A DNA stretch of 40,648 nucleotides from Nemertoderma westbladi (taxonomy: Eukaryota > Xenacoelomorpha > Nemertodermatida > Nemertodermatidae), in NCBI GenBank assembly GCA_032718475.1, contig JAUCBJ010007217.1, positions 1-40,648 on the forward strand, read 5' to 3'. Shown in pieces: positions 33,001 through 40,648 of the stretch. The position numbers were made by a program, and so were the translations under genes. The number at the start of each line of letters is the position of its first letter. Positions within the stretch are counted from its first letter, which is position 1. A model generated the notes under the pieces. That model was not told where the DNA came from. It searched no databases and saw only the letters and a list, made by a program, of their open reading frames with translations.

Positions 33001-36000
33001 GCGTTCTATGCCTCTCTAGCCGCTGGTGTTTCTGGGCGCAAAGTCAGGAAGTGTATAAACACTCACACTGAGGGGTTGCAATAATATTCTTTCCTGACGT
33101 GGTCAACAAGCATGAATCACATAGAACGCTGTAGAGCCTATGGAATCCGTCAGAACTTCCAATCAGGGACCAGTAACCATGCCATCAACCCGCAACCAAT
33201 GGATCTGGTAATTCAGGTTATGGGATGACTTAGGGGGAAAGTATACTGATTGGACGGTGAATGACACAGAGGTATGAAGACAAAGAGAATACTGTCCAAT
33301 GGCTGGTGATTTCGTAATCTTAGCAGCTGGGTTTCTGTAAGAGTACACAGTGAAGTTCTATACTTATAATAAACGCGGGAGGGAGTAAGTTTATATCAGT
33401 TCATAAAATACAAAGTTCTTAAGAGTTTTTAAGTTTTAGAGTAACCAGCGCATTGTGTAAAAAAGGGGACATTTTAGCCGCAAAAGATTTAACAGGGGGG
33501 GGGGGGGGGGGGGGGGGGGTATACCCCCCTTAATTTTTCTCTAAAGGTCTACCCACTGTGCTCGACCAATGGCTTCAGAAAAAGCAAGAAAGATTCAAAT
33601 CTGAATTTGTGGCCAAAATAATGTATATATCACTTTGACTTTAACTAAAATTATAGACAGGTCTACCAAATAAGTCTTAAGACTGTGTGCGCAATCCCTG
33701 GCTCAATTTCTGTCTGTAAACATATTTAAAGCGTCAATTCTGAACATTGTGCGTTTTCTAATGTTCAGTTAGTTGTAGGGCGTGAGTATAAAGGTGTGAT
33801 ATAAAGTGCTATATTACTTAAACCCTGTGCAAAAATGAATTTACTACGATTAGATATTTAAATTAAATAATAGCCAACAATTTCATTTCTTTATTTTCAT
33901 TAATTATTTAACAATTTACTACCACAATGAAAGAAAGAGTTAAGTAAACAGTTATATTATATAGTTAGCGAGTTAAAACTCAATTTATCGATAAGGTGTA
34001 GCTGATTCAGTTAGATTTAATATAAAGTAAACTGTTACTACGAGTTTCGTACAGAAATAATCCACTATTATTATACACAATAGCCATCCCACCGAACCCG
34101 TTTACTGGCACGGCACCCAATCGGGATACTTTAGTTCTGCTTCTATCGAATTTATAAACCCCCAGATAATGATTCCCTTCTTCTTCAAGAGGAATCAAGT
34201 AATACAATGATGGATACCGCAGTAGTTCCATCCCACCAATAGGGATGGATTTACCCCAATCAAGAACGGATATCCTTCTATTCAATACGAGAGTAACGTT
34301 GGGTCCGGTGCCGGTAGCATTATAGCCACATAGGGATAACTTATGTTCGTTAGGTTGGAATAATCCGACGTTTAAAGAGCCCATTAAACTAGAGCTGGTA
34401 GTGGAAAGGAGTTTCCCGGGTTCTTCGATATGGGATATCCATTCCTTAGAACAATCGCGCCGGTCCAGTTTAATCACGCAGTTGTTTGACGTTTGCAGAT
34501 AATCACGATGGATACCGACCATTGGGCCTATTGGTTGATCGCGGTATCTCTCTTTACCAAGACACAAATGTTTGACATCACCTTCGTCTGGGTTTATTAC
34601 AAATACACATTCTTCCGTTGCGGCGATCCAGGTTTCCTCGTAGTAATTATCTAGAAACTTAATCTGTTTCTTTTCGGCGTTGCAGTCGGATTCTAGAATA
34701 ATAGGTACACCACGTAAAGATAAAGAATCATCGTCGTTGAATTCGTAAATATAAATCCTGTTAGTTAGGGAATCGGTTATCCCCAGGTTCCCATGACGAC
34801 CACCAATGGGACCGACTTTACCGATTCCCATTCTCCGACAGTCGATCCGACATGTTTCCTTTAGCGGCGGATCTCTTAATAAAATATCTTCGTATTGGCG
34901 AAGGTCAAAACGTTTCTCAACTTCCAGTTCTTCTAATGGAACCGCCATCTTCTCTCCTCCATCGCCGCTATCTATAATATCAACGCGGCCGGTAATCCCT
35001 TCCAGGTCCTTCTGTAACTCGACCGGAACGAAACGAATTTCCGGTACCTCTACAACTTCGATCTCAGAAATCCGCTGCTCGATTTCTTTGTATTTCTTTA
35101 GGATATTCTTGGCTTCCGCTATTTCTTTGATCAACTCGGAATTCTTTATCTTCTTATAATATTCGTTTTCTTCAGGAATTTCGATATTAGCGAGAATTTC
35201 CTGCGCTGCTGATATTTTTCCCACCGTTTTGGTATTTAAATCCCGAACCTGCTTCATCATTGTATCTTCGGCTGCTTTTAATTCGTTGTATAAATATTGG
35301 AAGTGTTTGCGGATGTCGTCAGTGGAAACTTTAGTGACGTCATCTAAATCCCCCAGAATTCCTTCCAACACTGTTAGTTTAGTCTCCAATCGTGTTCTCA
35401 ACTTTCCCGGACCTTCTACTAAGTTTCGTCGGATTGAATTACAGACTTTGTTCGTATACTCGACCTCGTGATCTTTAGAAACATCGTCTACGGAATGACA
35501 TTGGCGACAAACAGTACATTCGCATTTCTCGCAATAATGGCGTTTGTTTAGACCGTGGGTTAGGCACAGTTCGGGATCCGGTTCTTTAGATCCACCAACA
35601 GCTCCTTGTTTATCGAGATCTACGTCATTAGACCAACATCCCGTCGGTTCTCCAGCTGCTCCCGAATTTGGTGGATTGGCGACACAGACGTGGTAAAGTT
35701 CGCACTTTCTGCACAATTCGGTGTCACAACGTTCGCAAGGATTCGTTCCTTTGTTTTTTCCGCACTCGTCGCATGTTTTTTCTTTTCGAATCATATCAAT
35801 CATAGAGGTGACGACATGACTTACTGTCGGCAAAGAATCCAGTTTCTCTACCTCGGTGGGATTCCGACAACGAGGACATTCCAACGAAAATCCATCACCA
35901 TGTTGTTTAGAAAATTTGATGATGCATTTGTAACAGAAACAGTGGGAGCAGTTGATTAAAAGTCGAGGCTGATGTAAAAGTCGTAGACATACGGAACATT

Positions 36001-37041
36001 CGAACTCTCGTTCCAGTTGCTCCCGGTCCATTGCTCTGTTGGTGCAATGTAGCCTGGCTGTTTGGTAACGGTTGTTGTGTTGTGTTGTAGTACACAGAAG
36101 TACAGCATACAGTCTGTACTGCAGTATTTCTTCAGTATGGTACCGATTATGGCAGGTAATGCAGCCTAATTCTGTAATTAATAGCTGTACAGAGTAGGCC
36201 TAAAACTGTGGATAGTTTTGAGATGAGTCCACTGACAGACTGAATTGTGACAAACATTGGCCAGTTGGCTGGCAGCTGCACACAAATCCCATATCGGTGA
36301 ATTTATATTTAAATTAATTACGTTAAATTCTCTATTTAAGGGAGAGGAGCAGAGCAGGTTATTCGTGGCACGATATTCTAACCATAACAATAAATTAAAC
36401 TATCATTAGTTTTTATTTTTACATTTTTATTTTTGAGAGCAATCATCTGTTATTTGCGTCGAGTATATGAATATGTATTGCGTCGAAAAGCCGATTAATT
36501 TATTAATATTATTATATAACATAATATATTTTATCAATATATTTTAAAATGAATTGCGCCCGCATGCGGTGCAATTTATTAATTACTCAAAACAAAGTAA
36601 AAAATATATAATATAGCACAAGTTAATATAAATTTGTTGTAAGCGACTGTTGAGAGGTCTGAAGAATTGGAATCGCGAATCGAATTCACGCAATCGTTTG
36701 TTCAACCAGAAATGAGCCGTCGTTTGGTTGTATTAATTTTTCTACAAACATGCCGCCTATGATCGCTACCACATACTATATTAATATACCGGTATATAAA
36801 TATTATTTTATATTATTATTTTACAATATTAATTATACTGTGTAATTTGTATTATATTTGCAGTCCAGGCGATTACGAACACATCGTTACACAGGGACGA
36901 AGGGTGGAATTCGACAGAGCGTTTAATAAACCAATTGGATTAAAGGGTCCCATCTATACAAGTAAATCCGACAGACCAATGAGTGCAAGCGAACTCAAAC
37001 GATTGAAACTTAAAGAAGCTTATCTGAAACTATATTGGTAG
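21077..37041 (+). CDS. PIFO: Pitchfork-like (PIFO/CIMAP3) ciliary protein, five exons
   Basis: Joined coding exons 21077-21095, 21482-21654, 21983-22084, 22406-22533 and 36864-37041 give exactly 600 nt (199 residues plus stop); human PIFO is about 190. All junctions are GT..AG and phases agree (1, 0, 0, 2). Family features in order: FGAQKRK near the N terminus, LGNEF then GPGTYDN, GYVLGSRTGPR (vertebrate GYTLGAR-type motif), VTPDPAQYQ (vertebrate TP..YQ block), SPAPGDY (PSPGAY-type) and the terminal RLKLKEAYLKLYW (vertebrate RVAYLSLYY-type). Pitchfork acts at primary cilia and basal bodies, linked to ciliary disassembly, and belongs to the ciliary microtubule-associated proteins. The first three introns are 386, 328 and 321 bp. 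The fourth is 14330 bp and contains two dead retroelements, an LTR and a TRIM-like gene on the other strand. Identification rests on motif order from memory of the family; splice sites are inferred from sequence only. Confidence 0.8.
21417..21438 (+). repeat. Poly-G tract (22 G) in intron 1
   Basis: Run of 22 G lying 43 nt before the exon 2 acceptor (CAG ending 21481), on the coding strand. Confidence 0.95.
21482..21654 (+). CDS. PIFO: Pitchfork-like gene, exon 2
   Basis: Acceptor TTTTTTTGCAG; donor ACA/GTGGGT. It carries SIEELFGAQKRK, RLGNEF and VGPGTYDNAT. Just after the donor, an approximately 46-bp imperfect tandem copy (from about 21645 and from about 21690) repeats the exon end, but its second copy lacks the donor GT. 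Reading through the donor gives a short alternative C terminus stopping at 21690. Confidence 0.78.
21983..22084 (+). CDS. PIFO: Pitchfork-like gene, exon 3
   Basis: Acceptor TTTCACTTTAG; donor TCC/GTTAGT. 34 codons, phase 0 at both ends, carrying SFDYLQEQ and GYVLGSRTGPR. Confidence 0.78.
22406..22533 (+). CDS. PIFO: Pitchfork-like gene, exon 4
   Basis: Acceptor TTTCGCTTAG; consensus donor GTAAGT. It encodes VVTPDPAQYQKSW through KPKPSP and leaves two bases (GC), which join the first T of exon 5 to give Ala. Confidence 0.8.
22534..23228. other. Start of the 14.3-kb intron 4
   Basis: Contains an 18-bp sequence (22569-22586, AGGCCTTCGCGCAGCACG) found again at 37360-37377, and a G tract at 22841-22856. 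No gene seen. Confidence 0.5.
22841..22856 (+). repeat. Poly-G tract (16 G)
   Basis: Run of 16 G inside intron 4 of the pitchfork-like gene, followed by TACCCC so that it could fold back on itself. Confidence 0.95.
23229..25190 (-). pseudogene. Gag relic of an unassigned LTR retroelement
   Basis: Minus-strand coding remnants in several frames. 24208-23540 is open for about 222 codons after a TAG and carries two zinc knuckles, one near-canonical (CAYC..H..C) and one canonical CX2CX4HX4C (CQYCQLKGHASWDC). Downstream, 23527-23233 is Pro/Ser-rich. Upstream, 24480-24208 reads a coil-forming, Glu-rich stretch (MEIQIENLEKDIDLGYVYSL) in a different frame, and a further acidic fragment lies near 25180-25020. 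The frame changes and stops show it is dead. No reverse transcriptase or integrase belongs to it here. It could be the gag of a second BEL/Pao or another LTR group; I cannot tell. Confidence 0.6.
25191..26275. other. AT-rich stretch between two retroelement relics
   Basis: No ORF of note. It should hold the 3' LTR of the BEL/Pao relic to its right, but I find no sequence here matching the LTR at 32225, so that LTR is either lost or too diverged to see. Confidence 0.4.
26276..31138 (-). pseudogene. BEL/Pao relic lacking protease, RT and RNase H
   Basis: Read from 31138 leftward. A Gag N-terminal region (31138-30692, then 30685-29872 after an in-frame TGA) ends in a long charged coiled coil of repeated EAEAAEERAKR units. 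Pro-rich segments follow (29623-29327 and 29222-28887). A DUF1759-type Gag core (28923-28180) carries VVKFNGDEMKWLPF. A zinc knuckle region (28017-27631) contains CFLCLCAGHNRSKYY. Only about 100 bp later, the integrase zinc module (27530-27291) begins. Then come integrase core pieces (SDKGTNFIG preceded by a TGA, and NAPWWGGSWKRLIRSVK) and the DUF5641 tail (26755-26276). Protease, RT and RNase H are absent, so the copy carries a large internal deletion plus stops. It lies in intron 4 of the pitchfork-like gene, antisense to it. Confidence 0.85.
29586..29605 (+). repeat. Poly-G tract (20 G)
   Basis: Run of 20 G within the BEL/Pao relic, where in element sense it is poly-C and reads as a proline string. 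Confidence 0.95.
31139..32224 (-). other. Probable untranslated leader of the BEL/Pao relic
   Basis: Non-coding AT-rich sequence between the gag remnant and the LTR edge at 32225. No primer-binding site is recognisable next to the LTR. Could also include an unrelated insertion. Confidence 0.4.
32225..32890 (-). mobile_element. 5' LTR of the BEL/Pao relic (outer edge uncertain)
   Basis: Begins TGTTCGCGC on the plus strand, which is the inner CA-ending edge in element sense. It matches 1-678 in inverted orientation as far as the window allows. The true outer edge may lie up to a few hundred bases further right. Its position upstream of the minus-strand gag remnant fits a 5' LTR. Confidence 0.65.
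32891..34006. other. Gene-free stretch of intron 4
   Basis: It probably begins with the rest of the LTR. It holds a G tract (33495-33519) followed by ATACCCCCC. On the minus strand, AATAAA (plus-strand TTTATT at 33890-33895) is a likely polyadenylation signal for the TRIM-like gene. Confidence 0.45.
33495..33519 (+). repeat. Poly-G tract (25 G)
   Basis: The longest G run in the window, preceded by AACA and followed by TATACCCCCC. Confidence 0.95.
34007..36031 (-). CDS. TRIM-like RING/B-box E3 ubiquitin ligase with non-SPRY C terminus
   Basis: Complete 674-codon single-exon frame. Residues 12-55 form a canonical C3HC4 RING (Cys12, Cys15, Cys28, His30, Cys33, Cys36, Cys52, Cys55), expected to recruit E2 enzymes. 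A Cys-rich B-box-1-like segment follows at about 87-116 (CDECGKNKG..CERC..CRKC), then a B-box 2 at about 152-190 (LCLTHGLNKRHYCEKC..CRQC..DHEVE). Residues about 200-330 are heptad-rich coiled coil. The last 280 residues are beta-rich with weakly repeated blocks (GNLGITDSLTNRIYIYEF, GNHYLGVYKFDR, GGMAIVYNNSGLFLYE), suggesting a propeller-like or novel substrate-binding domain rather than SPRY. The family works as dimers in ubiquitination, often in immunity or RNA control; the substrate is unknown. The gene sits wholly inside intron 4 of the pitchfork-like gene on the opposite strand. Single-exon TRIM genes commonly mark expanded invertebrate TRIM families. Confidence 0.88.
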   Translation of the reverse strand: MDREQLEREFECSVCLRLLHQPRLLINCSHCFCYKCIIKFSKQHGDGFSLECPRCRNPTEVEKLDSLPTVSHVVTSMIDMIRKEKTCDECGKNKGTNPCERCDTELCRKCELYHVCVANPPNSGAAGEPTGCWSNDVDLDKQGAVGGSKEPDPELCLTHGLNKRHYCEKCECTVCRQCHSVDDVSKDHEVEYTNKVCNSIRRNLVEGPGKLRTRLETKLTVLEGILGDLDDVTKVSTDDIRKHFQYLYNELKAAEDTMMKQVRDLNTKTVGKISAAQEILANIEIPEENEYYKKIKNSELIKEIAEAKNILKKYKEIEQRISEIEVVEVPEIRFVPVELQKDLEGITGRVDIIDSGDGGEKMAVPLEELEVEKRFDLRQYEDILLRDPPLKETCRIDCRRMGIGKVGPIGGRHGNLGITDSLTNRIYIYEFNDDDSLSLRGVPIILESDCNAEKKQIKFLDNYYEETWIAATEECVFVINPDEGDVKHLCLGKERYRDQPIGPMVGIHRDYLQTSNNCVIKLDRRDCSKEWISHIEEPGKLLSTTSSSLMGSLNVGLFQPNEHKLSLCGYNATGTGPNVTLVLNRRISVLDWGKSIPIGGMELLRYPSLYYLIPLEEEGNHYLGVYKFDRSRTKVSRLGAVPVNGFGGMAIVYNNSGLFLYETRSNSLLYIKSN
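36032..36863. other. TRIM-like 5' flank and end of intron 4
   Basis: AT-rich, no ORF of note. Ends with the acceptor ATTATATTTGCAG for exon 5 of the pitchfork-like gene. Confidence 0.45.
36864..37041 (+). CDS. PIFO: Pitchfork-like gene, exon 5 (terminal)
   Basis: Acceptor TATATTTGCAG. It starts in phase 2 and completes the Ala codon from exon 4, then reads PGDYEHIV, ASELKRLKLKEAYLKLYW and stops at TAG. The short ORF's apparent ATG at 36847 lies in the intron. Confidence 0.8.
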
Positions 37042-37699
37042 CGTATAGTTGAGCTGCAGAATACTGTACAGTGTTCGAATAGGCCCACAAAACTATTTTA
37101 TATTATAGACACCATGTGTGTACAGCTTAGCACAAAACTGTTATTATATTACCGTACAGTATTTAACATATTTTCATTGTGTATTTAATTGATTGATTGT
37201 GAATTAAATATGGATGCTGGATGGTACGTACTGCAGCACTTAATGGCTACCAATGGACTGCGGCATAAAATGTCAATATATTTAAGGACCACATGCCACA
37301 ATTTCGCCATGACGAACTTTTCATACCAAGTTTGATTTAGATGCAATTCGGCATGCGTTAGGCCTTCGCGCAGCACGCCGCGCAAAATCGGCTTAAAATT
37401 TTTACATTTCCATTAAATCCGCGCTATAGTAAATAACCATATATTAAATGACTATATATAAATTAAGATTTAAGTGGAAATCAAATGTGCAAACCGGTTG
37501 CCCCCAAGGAAAAAGTAAAAGTTTATACAATTCCACCGACTTTTTATTTTCACACCAAGATTAACCCTAACAATACGAGAGGAATTCCAACACAGAAACT
37601 AAAAGAAACAGCACAGAATATCGCAACAATAAATATTATTAGAACCAAAAAATAGCAAATGTTAATGTAACTAAAAGGAGGAACGATTAGCATTAAATT
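37042..37699. other. Convergent 3' flanks of the pitchfork-like and VARS genes
   Basis: Holds the second copy of the 18-bp AGGCCTTCGCGCAGCACG (37360-37377). A plus-strand TTTATT at about 37544 is AATAAA for the minus-strand VARS transcript. No gene seen. Confidence 0.5.
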
Positions 37700-39927
37700 C
37701 TATAATGATTTATTCATCAACAGGAGGATCTCTAGAGCTTTATTTAAACGATCTATCTCGGTTTCTAATTGTTCCGATTTCTCTAGATTGCTCTTCTGTA
37801 CATGTTCTGGTGCCTTTCGGCTATAGTCCTCAACAGCCATCTTATCGCGGAGACTGGACAGCTGATTGGTCAGTTGGGAACTTTTACTTTGTAACTTAGC
37901 AACCTCTTTAACCGGGTCGATAAGACCTTGAAGTAAAATATGAACTTCACACAGGTTGGAAACGGTCGCTATAGCGCACCCAGTAGGAGCTTCCTCATTG
38001 GCCAATACGACGACATCTGAGCTGTTAGTCAAAGTCATTAAACACGTCATAAAGGTCGACAATTGGTCTCGCATCGCCGGATCAGAAGATTTAATGAATA
38101 AACTTGTTTTCTGTTTCGGAGTGAGTTGGTAGTCAGCTCGGAGGGACCTCGTTGCCTTGACGACCTCCATAACAGCGTTAAATTCCTCTTCTAACTTAAC
38201 ATCCCTATAGCGACTGTAGGAGGCCGGGTCGGGGTACTCAGCGACGCAAATACTAGGCGTGACGTCATCAGGATACCTCGGCAACCGCTGCCACAACTCC
38301 TCGGTGATAAACGGCATCATAGGATGGAGGAGTCGTAGACCTGTATCTAAGCAACCGTATAGAACGCGTTTAGATACCAGGAGGTCGGCGTCTCTCGTGG
38401 GTTTGAGGTATTCGAGGTAAATATCGCAGAGTTCGTATTGCCACAGGTTGTAGCAAGCGGTGGTAACGTTGGGGAATAAGTACTCGCTCCAACCGGTGTG
38501 AGCGGCGCTCACCGCATCGGCTAGGCGACTCAACAACCAGCGTTCTAACGGTGGCAGCTCGCGGGGCAGCTCGCTACTAGGCGAGTACCCCTCGTCGCCG
38601 AGGTAACCCAGAGCGAAACGAGTCGCGTTCCAGATCTTATTGCAGAAGAAACGGTACCCCTGAATGCGGTTCACGTCTAAATTGATGTCGCGGCCTTGGG
38701 CGGTGTAAGCGCACAGCGTGAAGCGCAGCGCGTCGGTTCCGCATTGCGGGATCCCCTGCGGGAAGTCGCTGCGTTGCCCCTCCTTAGCGCGCACTAACTC
38801 ACTAACATCCAGGTTACCTTGTTCTAGAATAGCGTGTAACCCAGACAGCGATATCCCGCGGATTACGTCGACTGGGTCTACCACGTTGCCCAGCGACTTG
38901 GACATCTTGCGACCGTGAGCGTCGCGTACCATCGCGTGTAGGTAGACGGAAGTGAAGGGCAACCGGCCCGTCAGCTTCAAACCCAGCATCACCATGCGCG
39001 CCCACCCAGAAGAATATGATATCGTGTCCGGTTTCCAGGAGAGTTCCCGGGTAGAACCGACTTAGATCGGCCGTTTCCGACGGCCAACCGAACACCGAGA
39101 ATGGGAACAACCCAGACGAGAACCACGTGTCCAAAACGTCTTCGTCTTGCGATAAACTCAGAGATTCCGGCGACACGTTCAACTTCTTGGCGGCCTTTAA
39201 CGCGAGCTTCTTCGACGTCCCTCCCGGAGACCCAACAGCAGCCGTCCTCCTCGCCAACAGCAATGGTTCCGCTAGCCGCCCCTCCAGTCACGGTAACCCG
39301 GTACGCCGGCACACGGTGTCCCCACCACAACTGTCTACTGATGCACCAATCCCGGATGTTATCCAGCCAATTAAACCAGGTCCGGTTGTGCATATCCGGA
39401 ATTATCTTGAGGTCCCCGCTGCGGACGGCTTCCGCAGCGGCCTCAGCCATAGCGCGACAATCCACGTACCATTGTGGCTTGAGTTGCGGCTCGACTATGT
39501 CCTTACTGCGGTTGCAGACCGGGACTACCATAGGATTGTCCACGGTGCCGCGGTACAACCCACGTTGTTTCAACGCGTCCCAGCACCGCAACCCTTGCTG
39601 TGAACCGCGGCAACCCGCGGAACTGTTCGCAGCAGTCGGTGATCCTCCCCGTGTCGTCGATGGCCCGGAGTATCGGGAGGTTGTGTCGCAATGCTACCGC
39701 GTAGTCCGTGTGGTCGTGAGCCGGGGTGATCTTCACGGCCCCGGTCCCAAAGTCCCGGTCCACGAAGGTGTCCGTTACAATGGGGATCAGGGATCCTGTG
39801 AAGGGATGCACCACGGATTGCCCGTGTAGATGGAGGTACCGGGGATCCTCTGGGTGGACAGCCACTCCGGTGTCGCCTAACATAGTCTCCACCCGGGTCG
39901 TAGAGACTATCAGCTCCTCCGTAGAAT
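37700..39927 (-). CDS. VARS1: Valyl-tRNA synthetase, giant 3' exon with three one-base shifts
   Basis: Charges tRNA-Val with valine. Homology to the cytosolic enzyme is continuous from a splice acceptor (TTATTTAG, exon edge at 39927) to the stop at 37700. It covers part of the editing domain ([32 protein letters not shown]), the catalytic region ([47 protein letters not shown], the KMSKS loop in [13 protein letters not shown]), the anticodon-binding domain and the C-terminal coiled arm. The N-terminal HIGH-motif exons are off the window. Frame changes occur near 39579-39581, 39194-39195 and 39001-39003. At each site one extra G (sense strand) lengthens a short G run, and sequence on both sides stays conserved. 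This looks like sequencing or assembly overcalls more than decay, but a young pseudogene is possible. About 743 residues in one exon is unusual; vertebrate VARS is split into many exons. Confidence 0.9.
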
Positions 39928-39982
39928 CTAAATAAATTTATAAAGTTAAATCGTCTAATTATATAACTACCGTATTTATATT
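39928..39982 (-). promoter_or_regulatory. Splice acceptor region of the VARS 3' exon
   Basis: Sense strand shows a T-rich tract ending TTATTTAG at 39928. A phase-1 start fits the Asp codon before [11 protein letters not shown]. The preceding exon is outside the window. Confidence 0.6.
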
Positions 39983-40376
39983 GCTGAGCACAAAAAGGTC
40001 ATATGTGACAAAAGTGTCATTCTGAGATAATCACACTTTTGCGTTTTTTATTACATGCACATTACAGTTGATGTTGGACATTCTGTATTTTTGCATGCAA
40101 GTACATAGATGATTTCAAAATCTTTACTTTCAAAAATTTAAACTTCAAAATTGTTGCATATATAGGCAGTATTGTACATAAGACCTTTTTTGTTTATGAA
40201 TATGTACAGACTCATAATATGACACATATATCTTACTCCAGGATACCAGGCAGTATTGTTCATATGATCTCAGAACCTATTGGTAAGTTAAGTTACTGTA
40301 GGTCTCATAGGACCTCTGTATGAGCTATAACTCTGATTCTAAGAAACATGTCACATAGGACCTTTTTATGCTCAGC
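39983..40376. mobile_element. MITE-like element with 27-bp terminal inverted repeats
   Basis: 39983-40009 (starts GCTGAGCACAAAAAGGTC) is the reverse complement of 40350-40376 with two mismatches; weaker inverted similarity continues inward. Inside, AGGCAGTATTGT occurs twice (near 40163 and 40250) with similar following bases. No ORF. It lies in the VARS intron. Confidence 0.75.
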
Positions 40377-40382
40377 CCTTCA

Positions 40383-40648
40383 ATTTATTATTGGTGTTTT
40401 GGCTTGAATGAGTGGTTCCATATTACTATAACTTTTTGTTGGGCACAGCTTTGCAAAGTCGGCAATAACGTCCAGGTGGGATCGAACTGGTGACCTCCGA
40501 GTTGGAAGTCTGACGCCCTAACCATTCAGCTAGCGGCTCAGGTAAAAGATATACCTGAAAAAACTATTTGATGCCTTGTATGTCCAGAATTGATCTCCAC
40601 ATGGCCTCCCATCTGCCAATACCATAATATGCTGCCACTGTGCTCAAT
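40383..40648 (-). mobile_element. Second copy of the tRNA-containing repeat, uninterrupted, cut by window end
   Basis: Colinear with 12757-12778 plus 18946-19185 or so. Where the first copy carries the retrotransposon, this one runs straight through (GGTGTTTTGGCTTGAATG). The GTTGGGCACAGC arm starts at 40438. The tRNA-like segment on the minus strand is 40478-40540, with a cleaner B box (AGTTCGATCCC) than the other copy. Confidence 0.8.
40478..40540 (-). ncRNA. tRNA-like Pol III promoter part of the repeat
   Basis: Minus strand: TAGCTGAATGGTTAGGGCG (A box), CTTCCAA loop, AGTTCGATCCC (B box). No acceptor stem, and the anticodon stem is unpaired, so it is not a functional tRNA. Confidence 0.7.

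Noticed and set aside
39001-39581. Programmed frameshifting in VARS
   Set aside because: Three shifts of the same kind at non-slippery sites with no precedent in this enzyme; sequencing error or mutation is simpler.
39101-39829. 242-codon plus-strand ORF opposite VARS
   Set aside because: Antisense shadow; the minus strand carries unmistakable valyl-tRNA synthetase motifs.

Overview
This window is nuclear DNA from an animal. It holds genes shared across Metazoa (WDR48/UAF1, a TMEM106-family protein, cytoplasmic valyl-tRNA synthetase, a RING/B-box TRIM-like protein, a pitchfork/PIFO ciliary protein), a spliced gene with GT..AG introns, and BEL/Pao LTR retrotransposons. BEL/Pao elements and a ciliary gene point to an invertebrate or another non-mammalian metazoan. 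I cannot place the phylum. Non-coding DNA is AT-rich, with long G homopolymers and many ACCGGT/GTAC-type short palindromes.

Layout. 1-678 is an old LTR. 1181-1925 holds two abutting minisatellites. 2659-4071 (+) is a Crypton-like tyrosine-recombinase ORF that has lost catalytic residues. 4907-5984 (+) may be the 3' exons of an unrecognised spliced gene, followed by a TIR element (6010-6390). 7579-9639 (+) is a complete single-exon WDR48. 11526-12293 (-) is a single-exon TMEM106-like gene. 12779-18940 is a complete BEL/Pao retrotransposon on the minus strand with identical 277-bp LTRs, a 5-bp target duplication and an intact 1789-aa gag-pol ORF. It sits inside an older repeat carrying a tRNA-like sequence. 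A second copy of that repeat, without the insertion, lies at the end of the window.

21077-37041 (+) is a five-exon pitchfork-like gene reconstructed from splice sites and matching phases. Its last intron is 14.3 kb. That intron holds a gag relic (about 23.2-25.2 kb), a BEL/Pao relic that has lost protease/RT/RNase H (26.3-31.1 kb) with an LTR at 32225, and a complete TRIM-like gene on the opposite strand (34007-36031). 37700-39927 (-) is a giant 3' exon of valyl-tRNA synthetase, interrupted by three one-base shifts. Its upstream intron holds a TIR element and the second tRNA-like repeat.

The genes are unrelated housekeeping, lysosomal, ciliary and ubiquitin-pathway functions, with no sign of an operon or pathway cluster. 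The main interest is the architecture: the nested gene, the self-documented retrotransposon insertion with its empty site, the recombinase-derived ORF, intronless copies of normally intron-rich genes, and the distribution of poly-G tracts.
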